Shown: positions 24,190 through 33,820, counted from the first letter of the stretch. The stretch is 64,000 nucleotides of DNA from Methanobacteriota archaeon (GCA_023396065.1 JAEWXF010000021.1:1-64000), one strand, 5' to 3'. Notes: generated from the letters alone by a model not told the origin. Translations and numbers: made by a program.

Positions 24190-25473
24190 TCAGAGAACGG
24201 ACAGACGGTTCCGCAGTTCATCGAGAGGGAGAGATGCAGGCTCTATCCGGGACGGGGTAATGCGTGAACTACATGCCCACCCGGTAAGTGTCACCCGCAT
24301 ACCGGGGATCATGACTTCATCTGTGGTTACAATCAGAGGATTTCGACCGTCATCCACGGTCATGCCCTCCGGTCGCGGTATCAGAAGACCGCAGATTTCC
24401 GCATCTGCACCGTTCTCTGTCCGGAACCGCATCATTGTTCCTCTGCCGACAGACAGTTCGGTTTCTCCGTACCGGTTGAGCCTCGCCTGAGCGTTGATTA
24501 CCTCCAGATGGTCGCCGGGAAGTACCGTGATATCGGCATCTTCATTCCAGGCCGCGATGTTGACGGCACCACTGCGGGTTTCACTGCCCAGTCTGATATT
24601 TTTCACCCGTGATTCGGTCCCCCTGCGGGTGGTAAACGTCCGGACGGGAGATACGGAAAGAACAACGCCGGTCACTATTGAGGTCTGGCCTTCGGTAACG
24701 TCCCCGGCATCCACGGTCAGTACGGAAATTTCTTCCGGATGCGGGGTGATGACGGTCGCATCCCCGGCAATATATTCGACGGAATCTTCATCCTCTTTCC
24801 GGATCAGACCGGCGAAGCTTACGGAGATTCCCTCATCCAACTCTGCGAATATCTCCGGTTCCCAGGTGATTATCCGGGCTGTTCCCGAGGGGTCGCCGAC
24901 AAGAATTTCCTGCAGTACAGAGGTTGTTCCGTCACGGCGGGAAATCTCCCGGGGTTCACCGATGACAAGTATCTTTGCCACCAGCGGGACTTTCATCGTT
25001 TCAGACTTCGGCGGTTTCTTTGTTTCAACGATGGTAACCTGACTGGGTCGGAGTGCTGCACAAACTACTTCGTTCCGGTAGCCGGGCCGGGGTTTTGCAA
25101 TGACTTCCAGAACCGAGCCGGTTTCAAGTTCCGCGACCGCGGCGGCTTTAGCATCCCACAGAGTCATCTTGACGGTGCCGGTCGGATCACCGAGGAGAAC
25201 CGAAGCAACGAGACCCGGCTCTGTTCCCTCTTCGCCTTCGCGGGTGAACTCACGGGGCTCTGTTATTTCCAGAATTTTTCCAAAAAAACAGACGAGAGCG
25301 GTGGAGGTAGTTTTGATTTCGCCGATTTTTATATGGCTGCGGCCAAGCTCCTCCACAACGAGCATGGCGGCGCAGATTTCATCGACTGCGCCGCCCAGCT
25401 CCTCACATTTGTTCTCTACCCGCTCGTCAAACTCCTCTTTGGTCAGCAGATCGGAGACGAGCGCGTAGTGCAT
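24190..25473 (-). CDS. rpa: Replication protein A-like multi-OB ssDNA-binding protein
   Basis: 427 residues. A helical N-terminus (LTKEEFDERVENKCEELG) typical of euryarchaeal RPA is followed by OB folds at about 55-155, 165-265 and 275-345, each with a pattern like VLLGDPTGTVKMTLWD, EILVGDPSGTARIITWE or NIRLGSETRSGAVNIAAW. The C-terminal part lacks the zinc finger seen in some RPAs. It binds single-stranded DNA in replication and repair. It begins one base after the lysA stop, so it is co-transcribed with dapL and lysA. Confidence 0.87.
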   Translation of the reverse strand: MHYALVSDLLTKEEFDERVENKCEELGGAVDEICAAMLVVEELGRSHIKIGEIKTTSTALVCFFGKILEITEPREFTREGEEGTEPGLVASVLLGDPTGTVKMTLWDAKAAAVAELETGSVLEVIAKPRPGYRNEVVCAALRPSQVTIVETKKPPKSETMKVPLVAKILVIGEPREISRRDGTTSVLQEILVGDPSGTARIITWEPEIFAELDEGISVSFAGLIRKEDEDSVEYIAGDATVITPHPEEISVLTVDAGDVTEGQTSIVTGVVLSVSPVRTFTTRRGTESRVKNIRLGSETRSGAVNIAAWNEDADITVLPGDHLEVINAQARLNRYGETELSVGRGTMMRFRTENGADAEICGLLIPRPEGMTVDDGRNPLIVTTDEVMIPGMRVTLTGWACSSRITPSRIEPASLPLDELRNRLSVL

Positions 25474-25474
25474 C

Positions 25475-26776
25475 TTATTTCCTGTGCCAGGACGGGTAGA
25501 CGACCGTGGCGGTCATGTCTTCATAGGTTTCGGCACGACGCATCAGTTCTGCGTTGTTTCCGTTGATGAGAACCTCCGGGCACCGTGGTCTGCTGTTGTA
25601 CTGGGAAGACATGGCGTAGCCGTATGCACCTGCATCGAGAACGGCGATGATGTCACCGGTGACGGTTTCCGGGAGTTTGCGATCTGCGGCAAGGATGTCA
25701 CCTGTTTCACAGATAGGGCCGGTGACGGTTGCGGTGATTGCTGCCGGGACATCGGCTTTGTTTGCGACGATCACCTCGTGCCAGGAGTCATACATTGCCG
25801 GGCGAATCAGGAGATTGAATCCTGCATCGACGTTGATGAAAGTTTTGTGTACGTTTTTGACCGAGTTGACACCAGTCAGGAGGATAGTGGATTCGCCAAC
25901 CATCCAGCGTCCTGGTTCCACCCAGAATGCAGGAGAGATTCCTGCTTCGCGGCAGGCTGCGACGAATCCCGGCATGACAGCTGCGGCATACTCTTCAGGG
26001 GTCGGTGCGGTGTCCGGGTTTTCACCGCGATGATACGGAATGCCGAGTCCGCCGCCGAAGTCCACGAACTCCAGTTTGACGCCGAGACGGGTGATCTCTT
26101 TTGCGACGTTCATAATGACGCCACAGGCAATGGCGAACGGCCCGACTTCCAGAATCTGGGATCCGATGTGGCAGTGCATGCCAACCGGGATGATGTACTC
26201 ACATGCAAGGGCTTCTTTGTATGCGTCGAGGATCATCTCTGCCGGAATGCCGAATTTGCTGTTTTTGATACCGGTTGCAATCTTCGGATGGGTCGGAACG
26301 CTGATCTCCGGGTTGACACGGAAACCGATTTTAACGGTTTTCTTCATCTCTTTGGTGATGGCGTCAAGCTGGTGCAGTTCGTCAACAGAGTCGACCGAGA
26401 TTTTGATGCCGTTCTGGACTGCAGCGCGGAGATCTGCTTCGGTTTTGGAGCTGCCGTTGAAGAGGAGCTTTTCGGCGGGCATGCCGCTTTCAAGTGCGGC
26501 ACGCATTTCTCCCAGTGAGAAGACATCAGCACCTGCGCCTTCACGGGCGAGGGTCTGGATAATGACCGGGTTTTCGTTTGCTTTTGCGGCGTAGAGCAGC
26601 TGGACGTTATCGGTGTATTGTTTGAGTGCTGCTTCGTAGCGGCGGTAGTTGTGTACAACGTGGTTTTCGTTGGTGACGTAGAGCGGTGTGCCGAACTTTT
26701 CGGCGAGCATGACGGTGTCAACGTCGCCGCAGTAGAGGTGACCGTTTCTGATGGAAAGTGATTCAGGGAGTTTCAT
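25475..26776 (-). CDS. lysA: Diaminopimelate decarboxylase
   Basis: The 433-residue PLP enzyme has LLYAAKANENP (Lys65 for the PLP Schiff base), the GMHCHIGSQI motif, FVDFGGGLGIPY and the VEPGRWMVGEST segment, then GPICETGDILA with the catalytic Cys. It makes L-lysine from meso-diaminopimelate, the last step of the pathway. Downstream of dapL by one base and one base before rpa. Length normal. Confidence 0.95.
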   Translation of the reverse strand: MKLPESLSIRNGHLYCGDVDTVMLAEKFGTPLYVTNENHVVHNYRRYEAALKQYTDNVQLLYAAKANENPVIIQTLAREGAGADVFSLGEMRAALESGMPAEKLLFNGSSKTEADLRAAVQNGIKISVDSVDELHQLDAITKEMKKTVKIGFRVNPEISVPTHPKIATGIKNSKFGIPAEMILDAYKEALACEYIIPVGMHCHIGSQILEVGPFAIACGVIMNVAKEITRLGVKLEFVDFGGGLGIPYHRGENPDTAPTPEEYAAAVMPGFVAACREAGISPAFWVEPGRWMVGESTILLTGVNSVKNVHKTFINVDAGFNLLIRPAMYDSWHEVIVANKADVPAAITATVTGPICETGDILAADRKLPETVTGDIIAVLDAGAYGYAMSSQYNSRPRCPEVLINGNNAELMRRAETYEDMTATVVYPSWHRK

Positions 26777-26777
26777 G

Positions 26778-27935
26778 TTAGTAACCGGTGATGTTGTGTT
26801 CTTTCATACGGGCGACCGCTTCGTTGATGCGTTCTACCGGCCGGGTGATGGCAAAGCGAACGTAGCCCTCACCATTCGGACCAAAGCCGGTTCCGGGGGT
26901 GACGACGATGCCTGCTTCGTTGATCATCCGGGAGGTGAACTCAACGGAGTTGCTGACTTTCATCCAGACGTAGAAAGAGGCTTTCGGGACATGGACGGTG
27001 AAACCGAGGGACTGAAGACCGGCGACGAGGACGTCGCGGCGTTCCTGATAGATGGCGCAGGCGCGGGCAACGCAGTCCTGCGGACCGGTGAGGGCGACGA
27101 TTGCGGCACGCTGAATTGCGTCAAAGACACCGGAGTCAATGTTGGTTTTGACACGGCCGAATGCACCGATGAGGTCGGCGTTTCCGACCGCCATGCCGAT
27201 ACGCCATCCAGTCATGTTGTAGGTTTTGGAAAGGGAGTGAGTCTCAATGCCGATATCCATCGCACCGCTTGCCTGGAGGAATGAGGGGGCAATGTATCCG
27301 TCATAGGATATTTCCGAGTATGCGTTATCGTGGACGACAATGATGTCATTGTTTTTGGCAAATTCGACGGTTTCATCGAAGAATTTCATGGGGGCAACGG
27401 CACCGGTCGGGTTGTTTGGGTAGCCGATGAACATGAGTTTTGCGCCGCGGACTACGTCTTTGGGAATGGCATCGTAGTCGGGGAGGAAGTTGTTTTCTTC
27501 CCGGAGCGGCATGTTATAGCATTTTCCTTCGGCAAAGAGGGTGGAGGTCTTGTAGACCGGATATCCCGGATCAGACGCGAGAACATAGTCTCCGGGATTT
27601 ACGAACGCCTCAGGGATATGGGCGATACCTTCTTTGGAGCCGATCAGTGCCAGTACCTCTTTTGCGGGATCGAGGGTGATGCCGAACCGGTTTTTGTACC
27701 AGGCTGCAACGGCTTTGCGGTATTCGATCATGCCGAGATAGTCAGGGTAGTGGTGAGTTGCCGGATCACGGGCCGCTTCGCAGAGTGCATCTACGATGTG
27801 CTGCGGGGTGGGGAGGTCCGGGTCTCCTACGCCAAGGTCAATGAGGTCGACGCCTTCGGCACGTTTCTGTGCTTTTATGGCGTCGATCTGGGCAAACAGA
27901 TAAGGAGGTAAGTTGTCCAGGCGTTTTGCGTACAT
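26778..27935 (-). CDS. dapL: LL-diaminopimelate aminotransferase
   Basis: 385 residues, class I/II aminotransferase. DLGVGDPDLPTPQHIVDAL and HHYPDYLGMIEYRKAVA match the DapL branch; SLSKTYNMTGWRIGM holds the PLP lysine. DapL makes LL-DAP directly from tetrahydrodipicolinate, so with dapA-dapB at 37.2-38.9 kb and lysA beside it, the window encodes most of the aminotransferase lysine route (epimerase dapF and the aspartate steps are not here). First gene of the dapL-lysA-rpa unit; diverges from nifS. Confidence 0.9.
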   Translation of the reverse strand: MYAKRLDNLPPYLFAQIDAIKAQKRAEGVDLIDLGVGDPDLPTPQHIVDALCEAARDPATHHYPDYLGMIEYRKAVAAWYKNRFGITLDPAKEVLALIGSKEGIAHIPEAFVNPGDYVLASDPGYPVYKTSTLFAEGKCYNMPLREENNFLPDYDAIPKDVVRGAKLMFIGYPNNPTGAVAPMKFFDETVEFAKNNDIIVVHDNAYSEISYDGYIAPSFLQASGAMDIGIETHSLSKTYNMTGWRIGMAVGNADLIGAFGRVKTNIDSGVFDAIQRAAIVALTGPQDCVARACAIYQERRDVLVAGLQSLGFTVHVPKASFYVWMKVSNSVEFTSRMINEAGIVVTPGTGFGPNGEGYVRFAITRPVERINEAVARMKEHNITGY

Positions 27936-28085
27936 CGCTAAGTATGTTAGACCTTGACATAGTTAAGATTCACGGATACGGACCGACAACATTGTCATAA
28001 CCCGCATATCCATATCTTTTCAAATACAAGAACAGCAATATACTACTATCACATCAGTTCACAGCGTGAATCTGATGCCCCGGAG

Positions 28086-29267
28086 GTGACCGGAACGGAT
28101 AAAAAAATTGTGTATATGGATCACGCCGCAACAACCTATGCGGCAAAGGAGGTCGTAGACGCCATGCTGCCCTACTTCTCCGAACATTTCGGCAACCCGT
28201 CATCAGTCTACAGCATCGGGCAGGAAAACAAAGCTGCCATTGATGCCGCACGGGCAAAGGTCGCCGCAGCAATCAACGCTGACCCCGGTGAGATTTATTT
28301 CACTGCAGGCGGATCCGAATCCGACAACTGGGTCCTCAAAGGCATTGCCTTTGCCAATATACGGAAAGGAAAACACATCATAACAACCACCGTAGAACAC
28401 CATGCAATCCTCCACGCAGCCGAATGGCTCCAGTCCCAGGGATTTGAAGTAACCTATCTCCCGGTGGACAAATACGGAATGGTCAAAGCAGCAGACGTGG
28501 AACGTGCGATCCGGCCCGACACCCTCCTCATCTCCGTCATGTATGCCAACAACGAAGTAGGAACCATCCAGCCGATCGCAGAAATCGGCGCAATCGCACG
28601 TGCCCACGGCATCTACTTCCACACCGACGCCGTACAGGCCGTCGGCCACGTTCCAATCGACGTCAAAGCCGAACACATCGATATGCTTTCCCTCTCCGGC
28701 CATAAATTCTACGGCCCGAAAGGCATCGGCGCCCTCTACATCAGAAAAGGCACCCGGATTCAGAACCTCATCCACGGCGGCGCTCAGGAAAACAGACACC
28801 GTGCAGGAACCGAAAACGTACCCGGCATCGTCGGTCTCGGTGTCGCCATCGAACGTGCCGTCCGTGAAATGTCCGCCGAATCTGCGCGGCTGACCGCTCT
28901 CCGTGATCACATAATCACCGAACTGCTCAAAGTCCCCGCAAGCCACCTCAACGGTCATCCGACCAGACGTCTGCCGAACAACGTCAACATCACCTTCGAG
29001 TACATCGAAGGCGAGGGAATCCTCCTCCTCCTCAACATGTTCGGCATCTGTGCCTCAACCGGCAGTGCCTGCAACTCCGCATCGCTGGAACCATCTCACG
29101 TCCTCACCGCAATGGGTGTGCCGCATGAAATCGCCCACGGTTCCGTCCGTCTCACCATCGGAGAACGGACCACCGATGAAGACGTCGCCTTCGTTCTCGA
29201 AAAACTCCCGGAGATCATCCGCCGTCTCCGGTCCATGTCACCCCTCACCCCTCAGGAGCTGAAATAA
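28086..29267 (+). CDS. nifS: Cysteine desulfurase (NifS/IscS type)
   Basis: About 393 residues. YMDHAATTYAAKEVVDAML opens the fold, LSGHKFYGPKGIGAL contains the PLP lysine and CASTGSACNSASLE the catalytic Cys with a short loop, as in group I enzymes. It supplies sulfane sulfur to the scaffold encoded next. The start is uncertain: GTG 28086 lies inside GGAGGTGA, GTG 28110 or ATG 28116 are better spaced but shorten the N-terminus to the usual IYMDHAATT beginning. A TATA-like AATATACT lies near 28037. Confidence 0.92.
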   Translation: MTGTDKKIVYMDHAATTYAAKEVVDAMLPYFSEHFGNPSSVYSIGQENKAAIDAARAKVAAAINADPGEIYFTAGGSESDNWVLKGIAFANIRKGKHIITTTVEHHAILHAAEWLQSQGFEVTYLPVDKYGMVKAADVERAIRPDTLLISVMYANNEVGTIQPIAEIGAIARAHGIYFHTDAVQAVGHVPIDVKAEHIDMLSLSGHKFYGPKGIGALYIRKGTRIQNLIHGGAQENRHRAGTENVPGIVGLGVAIERAVREMSAESARLTALRDHIITELLKVPASHLNGHPTRRLPNNVNITFEYIEGEGILLLLNMFGICASTGSACNSASLEPSHVLTAMGVPHEIAHGSVRLTIGERTTDEDVAFVLEKLPEIIRRLRSMSPLTPQELK

Positions 29268-29271
29268 CACC

Positions 29272-29706
29272 ATGTACAGTGAAAAAGTAATGGACCACTT
29301 CATGAACCCCCGCAACGTCGGAACCATCGAAGATGCCAACGGCATCGGTGAAGAAGGCAACCCCTCCTGCGGCGACATCATGAAAATGTACCTCAAAGTC
29401 GAAAACGATGTCATCGTAGATGCAAAGTTTCAGACCTTCGGCTGCGGAGCTGCCATCGCCTCAAGCAGCATGGCAACCGAAATGATCAAAGGAAAAACCC
29501 TTGAAGAAGCCTGGCAGCTATCCAACAAAGCGGTTGCCGAAGCACTCGACGGCCTGCCGCCCATCAAAATGCACTGCTCCGTCCTCGCAGAAGAAACCAT
29601 TCACAAAGCAATCAACGACTACCTCAGAAAAACCGGACGTGAACCATGGGGAGAACCTGCATCCTGTTCAACCTGCGGCCACGACTGTGACACCTGCGGC
29701 GAATAA
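29272..29706 (+). CDS. iscU: IscU/NifU-like Fe-S scaffold with C-terminal cysteine tail
   Basis: 144 residues. The three ligand cysteines of IscU are present: NPSCGD (C33), FGCGAAIASSS (C58) and HCS (C102); the HFMNPRNVG start is typical. A last segment, ASCSTCGHDCDTCGE, adds four closely spaced cysteines not found in minimal IscU, and could bind a metal or cluster. It follows nifS by four bases and forms an ISC module. Methanogens often rely on SUF, so an ISC pair is informative. Confidence 0.9.
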   Translation: MYSEKVMDHFMNPRNVGTIEDANGIGEEGNPSCGDIMKMYLKVENDVIVDAKFQTFGCGAAIASSSMATEMIKGKTLEEAWQLSNKAVAEALDGLPPIKMHCSVLAEETIHKAINDYLRKTGREPWGEPASCSTCGHDCDTCGE

Positions 29707-29769
29707 CTCAAACCAGGATATTTCTGTGAAGGTTACCCTGTGTGCATAGCAGACAGGGCAAACCCCAGA

Positions 29770-30279
29770 TTAGGGATGGACGTGTTCGATTTGCTCCACT
29801 TTCTGATACGTTGGCCCCGGCAGTGATGCTGAGGAAAACGTCATACGTTCATCCAGAAGAACAACCTGATACTCGTCAGAAAAGGTGCCCCTGATTAAAA
29901 TACGTGTGGTATACGGCACCGTAGTTCCAGCCGGAACAACCCCAAAAGCGGTGTATACCTCCCCGATTTCATAGAGAGAAGGAACCTCCCCCGTTTGATT
30001 CATGACCGGGCGATACGTCCCTGCTTCTGCCTCCGCATCCAGTACCTCCAGCAGAACAAGCTTTTTTGCATCTTCTCCCGTGTGAATTGTCACAGACAGT
30101 GACCCACTCTCACCCGGACTGACATGCAATCCGATCACTTTCGCTTCATCGGTCTGATCTGCCATGGAAAGTACCCCTACCGCAATAATCACACATAACC
30201 CGATAGTGATGAACACGAGAAGTACCGTAGAAAGTACCGGCGGAGTAGTAGTTTCACGTAGACGCCAGGACCTATCCAT
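29770..30279 (-). CDS. Type IV pilin-like secreted protein
   Basis: 169 residues. The N-terminus ends in PPVLSTVLLVFITIGLCVII, a type III (pilin-like) signal with one hydrophobic helix, as in archaeal pilins and the DUF1628-type proteins. The remainder is a soluble beta-rich domain outside the membrane with no recognised motif. The prepilin peptidase site would precede the hydrophobic stretch. It is probably a minor pilin or surface protein. It is on the strand of moaA, starting 26 bases after it. Confidence 0.72.
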   Translation of the reverse strand: MDRSWRLRETTTPPVLSTVLLVFITIGLCVIIAVGVLSMADQTDEAKVIGLHVSPGESGSLSVTIHTGEDAKKLVLLEVLDAEAEAGTYRPVMNQTGEVPSLYEIGEVYTAFGVVPAGTTVPYTTRILIRGTFSDEYQVVLLDERMTFSSASLPGPTYQKVEQIEHVHP

Positions 30280-30305
30280 ATTCTATCTGATATCTGTGAT
30301 CCGCA

Positions 30306-31316
30306 TTAAATATTCGGGCTGCCGGGTGCACCCGGGACATCCCGGAAGTACGGACGTCTGCGCTGAATTGCCTCACGGATTGCCTCGCGCAGCTCATCTC
30401 CGTGCATACCTTTGATATCGACCTCATTTCCGGAACACAACAGACAGGGCTTCAGTTTCCCGTCCGAAGTCACCCGGAGCCGGTTACAGTTCGCACAAAA
30501 CTCAAAATTATGCATCGGTCGCACTACCTCAACCTCAGCACCATCCAGACAGTACTTTCTCCGGTGATGCATCCGCCGGGTAATTACCTCCGTAGACCGC
30601 GACGCAATGAGTTTTTCCAGATCCCCCACCAGCTCCGTATTACTCCGGACAGACGGATCAATCGTATCGGTCCACCCGTTCATATCCATCAGTTCAATAA
30701 TCTGCAGAATCAGATTTTTCCGTTCCCGGACAAACGCCAGAAAATTTTCCAGCTCATCATCATTAATGCCTTTCAGGAGAACCATATTCAGCTTCACCGG
30801 TACAAGACCCGCTGCAAGCGCCGCATCAATTCCGGCAAGCACCTCCGGCAGCAGATCCTTTCCGGCAATATGCTGATACCGGTCGCGCCGCAGCGTATCC
30901 AGACTGATATTCACCCGCGTGAGACCGGCATCCTTGAGATCCTGCGCCATCGTACGCAGACCCGTACATTTCGCCAGAAGCGTCCCGTTTGTCGTCATCG
31001 AAGACTCAAGATGCGGCGGTATGGACCGGATAATATCCAGAATATCCGCACGGAGTGTCGGCTCACCGCCGGTCAGCTTAATCGTCGTAACCCCAAGCTC
31101 CGCAAACACCGCAAGGAGCTCCGCAATCTCCTCTTTCGTCATATCCTGATGCTGCGAACCGCACGTATTACACCCGTTAATCTCCTCGCCCTCATGATGA
31201 CAATACATGCAGCGGAGATTACAGGCATTCGTCAGGGCAATGCGCACATTTGTAACATACCGACCATAGGAATCGGTGAGCAGTTCCTCATTCTTCCGGT
31301 TTTTTTCGGTCGTCAT
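30306..31316 (-). CDS. moaA: GTP 3',8-cyclase, molybdopterin biosynthesis MoaA
   Basis: 336 residues from ATG 31316, chosen because GGGGAT precedes it at good distance; ATG 31322 is possible. Radical-SAM cluster motif NACNLRCMYC lies at about residues 30-39 and the second cluster CANCNRLRVTSDGKLKPC at the C-terminus. The KLTGGEPTLRAD GTP/SAM region is intact. It makes the first intermediate of molybdenum/tungsten cofactor, used by formylmethanofuran dehydrogenase. An insertion CNTCGSQHQDM after the first motif adds cysteines. It overlaps the end of rlmE by 29 bases. Confidence 0.9.
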   Translation of the reverse strand: MTTEKNRKNEELLTDSYGRYVTNVRIALTNACNLRCMYCHHEGEEINGCNTCGSQHQDMTKEEIAELLAVFAELGVTTIKLTGGEPTLRADILDIIRSIPPHLESSMTTNGTLLAKCTGLRTMAQDLKDAGLTRVNISLDTLRRDRYQHIAGKDLLPEVLAGIDAALAAGLVPVKLNMVLLKGINDDELENFLAFVRERKNLILQIIELMDMNGWTDTIDPSVRSNTELVGDLEKLIASRSTEVITRRMHHRRKYCLDGAEVEVVRPMHNFEFCANCNRLRVTSDGKLKPCLLCSGNEVDIKGMHGDELREAIREAIQRRRPYFRDVPGAPGSPNI

Positions 31317-31902
31317 CCGCATCCCCGATGAAATTTTTCGCAATAATATAACACTCCGTACTGCCTCTGCGTGTTGCCATTGACCGAATCACCCGAACCG
31401 AATAAAACCGTTCCCGAACCAAATCCAGAAGCTCATTGAAGTCCGTCCCCTGAAACGACTTCATCACAAAATTACCGCCCTGTTTCAAAAGATTTGAGGC
31501 AAAGTTCAGAGAGTCCTCATTCAGCGCCATAATCCGGGCCTGATCATAGGACTTCGCACCGGAAAGATGCGGAGCGGCATCACAGACAACCACATTCACG
31601 AGCGGCATAAGCTCCCTGATTTTTTCCTGAACCGCAGGCTCCGTAAAATCCCCGATAACTGTAAAAACATTCTCCATCGACACGATCGGATTCAGATCCA
31701 CACCCAGAAGCTGACCCTCTGTCATAGTCCGCAGAACCTGAAGCCAGCTGCCGGGAGCTGCTCCCAGATCAACGATATTATCATTTTTTCGAATAATATT
31801 GAACCGCTGCTGAATATCAAGCAGCTTGTACGCCGACCGGGCTCGGTACCCCTCCCGGACGGCTTTCTTATATATTTTGTCTCGCGACCACTGTGACCCC
31901 AT
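31288..31902 (-). CDS. rlmE: 23S rRNA 2'-O-methyltransferase RlmE (FtsJ)
   Basis: 204 residues. RSAYKLLDIQQRFNII, DLGAAPGSWLQVL (SAM site), VVCDAAPHLSG and NFVMKSFQGTDFN are the RrmJ/FtsJ motifs, including the K-D-K-E catalytic set. It methylates U2552 in the ribosomal A-loop region. Followed by moaA with overlap, and diverges from pcn by 122 bases. Confidence 0.92.
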   Translation of the reverse strand: MGSQWSRDKIYKKAVREGYRARSAYKLLDIQQRFNIIRKNDNIVDLGAAPGSWLQVLRTMTEGQLLGVDLNPIVSMENVFTVIGDFTEPAVQEKIRELMPLVNVVVCDAAPHLSGAKSYDQARIMALNEDSLNFASNLLKQGGNFVMKSFQGTDFNELLDLVRERFYSVRVIRSMATRRGSTECYIIAKNFIGDADDDRKKPEE

Positions 31903-32024
31903 AGTATTTTACCTCAAATCTGCCTCAGGCGTATTAGAACATTTATACCTATATGAGTGTAAATATATTTAGTATTGAAGTTCTGTCACACCGAGATAGA
32001 ATCGTGTGGCAAGGGGTACTACCA

Positions 32025-32768
32025 ATGTTAAAAGCAACCATCGAAGCAGATATATTCCGGGAGACGATTGATGCAGTCTCAGCACTCGTGAATGAGTGCC
32101 GACTGCACGTGGATGAACATGGCATTCGGACCATCACGGTTGATACCTCAAATGTTGCCATGGTTTCTCTGGAACTGGAAGCAGCTGCATTTACCACGTT
32201 CACTGCCGAACCTGCGGAGATTGGTCTTGACATTGAAAAGATCCGGTCCATGATGGGAATGATCGGGAAAACCGATACCGTAGCTCTGGAACTGGACGAT
32301 ACCGGAAAAAAGCTGAAAATCAGTTTCGGTGGGTATGAATACTCAATAACCCTGCTGGACACAAAAACCATCCGGAAAGACCCGAACGCGCCAAACCTGG
32401 AACTCCCCGCAACATTCGAAGTGGCCGGATCGATGTTCTACGATGCAGTCAAAGCAGCGGCAATGGTATCAGACAAACTCTCTCTGGCAGTCAATGCAGA
32501 GACGGGGATCTTTACCCTGAACGCAGAAGGCGACAGCGACCGAATCAAGCGCGAACTGGCAGGCGAGGATGTACATTACCTCACCACAGCAACGGTGCGC
32601 TCCCTCTTCTCTCTGGACTACCTCAAAGATATGGGTAAATCAATCAGCCGGGCGGAAAAGGTACAGGTCCGTCTGGGGAATGATCACCCGGTGCAGTTTT
32701 CCTTTACCTACGCGGACGGACACGGCAAAGTCGGATACCTGCTCGCTCCGAGAATTGAGGCAGACTAA
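32025..32768 (+). CDS. pcn: DNA polymerase sliding clamp PCNA
   Basis: 247 residues from ATG 32025, the standard clamp length; the earlier in-frame codons add a leader that does not look like PCNA. MLKATIEADIFRETIDAVSALV, VAMVSLELEAAAF and YEYSITLLD are typical; the C-terminus ends in GYLLAPRIE. The trimeric clamp tethers polymerases and repair enzymes. Two TATA-like AT-rich tracts lie upstream (about 31935-31970). priL follows after two bases. Confidence 0.93.
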   Translation: MLKATIEADIFRETIDAVSALVNECRLHVDEHGIRTITVDTSNVAMVSLELEAAAFTTFTAEPAEIGLDIEKIRSMMGMIGKTDTVALELDDTGKKLKISFGGYEYSITLLDTKTIRKDPNAPNLELPATFEVAGSMFYDAVKAAAMVSDKLSLAVNAETGIFTLNAEGDSDRIKRELAGEDVHYLTTATVRSLFSLDYLKDMGKSISRAEKVQVRLGNDHPVQFSFTYADGHGKVGYLLAPRIEAD

Positions 32769-32770
32769 CA

Positions 32771-33820
32771 ATGCGGGTCTCGCTCGGACCGCGTGACCTC
32801 ACTCATTATCCTTTTTTAAAAGAAGCACAGGAGTTTCTTGCAGGCCGCGGCATCAATGTGGCGGATCTCACGGAGTCAACCCTCGGACGAAAATATCTGG
32901 ATCTCGCAACCGAACGGGTTGTAACGGCAATCGACGGAAAAGAAGTGTTCCCTGAACAGGTGAAAGACCCGGTGGCTGATATCGCCACCTATATTCTTGC
33001 ACGCATGCTGGTCTCCTGTGTGAAAGACAAAGGGATAACCGACCGCCTGTGCCGGATGGAAGCAAAACGAATCTATCAGTACATCCACTGCGAAGAAAAC
33101 GCCGGCCTGAAAACATACGTCTGTGCAGAACTGGGTATTGTTCTCGGCGTCGGATCCCTGACGGTCCTCCGGTATGTCGAACTTGCAGCAGGCATCCGGG
33201 AGGCAAAGTGGCGGCTGGTCAACCGTGAAGTCACCGCAGGTTCCGTGGCGGTCACCGATGACGAACTGGACAAACTCCTGCAGGAACGCATCCGCACCGT
33301 ACTCTCGACCTCGCTGCCACTGACCATCCCCCCGAAACTGGAACACAGTTTTACATCATGGTGCGATACAATCACCGCCGCGATGCAGAACAGAACCCTG
33401 GCAGAATTTGGAGCAATCGACGAATCAGCGTATCCCCCCTGCATTCAGGCACTGATTGCAGGGGCCGTAGCAGGGATAAACCTCACACACTCCGGGCGAT
33501 TTGCAATGACAGCATTTCTCAGCAACATCGGCATGACGCCGGCTCAGGTCGGCGGCATCTTCTCCCGCAGCCCAGACTTCAACCCGGACATGACAATGTA
33601 TCAGGTGGACCACATCACCACCCATGAGTACACAACGCCCTCCTGCGCCACCATGCTGACCCACGGAGTTTGTGTCAATAAAGACAAGTTGTGCGAGAAA
33701 GTCGGCCATCCCTTAAACTATTACCGATCCAAGAAAAAAGAACTGGAACGAAAACGAAAACGTGAGGAACTCCAGGCCGCCGCAGCGGCAGCAGAAGAAA
33801 AACCGGAACACACGAAATAA
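32771..33820 (+). CDS. priL: DNA primase large subunit PriL
   Basis: 349 residues. The N-terminal helical domain (PRDLTHYPFLKEAQEF) and the C-terminal Fe-S domain with YTTPSCATMLTHGVC and KVGHPLNYY are diagnostic of PriL. A basic helix rich in KKKELERKRKR ends the protein. PriL assists the catalytic PriS in priming; PriS is not in the window. Co-transcribed with pcn, a common archaeal replication pairing. Confidence 0.93.
   Translation: MRVSLGPRDLTHYPFLKEAQEFLAGRGINVADLTESTLGRKYLDLATERVVTAIDGKEVFPEQVKDPVADIATYILARMLVSCVKDKGITDRLCRMEAKRIYQYIHCEENAGLKTYVCAELGIVLGVGSLTVLRYVELAAGIREAKWRLVNREVTAGSVAVTDDELDKLLQERIRTVLSTSLPLTIPPKLEHSFTSWCDTITAAMQNRTLAEFGAIDESAYPPCIQALIAGAVAGINLTHSGRFAMTAFLSNIGMTPAQVGGIFSRSPDFNPDMTMYQVDHITTHEYTTPSCATMLTHGVCVNKDKLCEKVGHPLNYYRSKKKELERKRKREELQAAAAAAEEKPEHTK

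Noticed and set aside
24739..26518. Long plus-strand frames opposite rpa and lysA
   Set aside because: Antisense to highly conserved genes with no recognisable domain.
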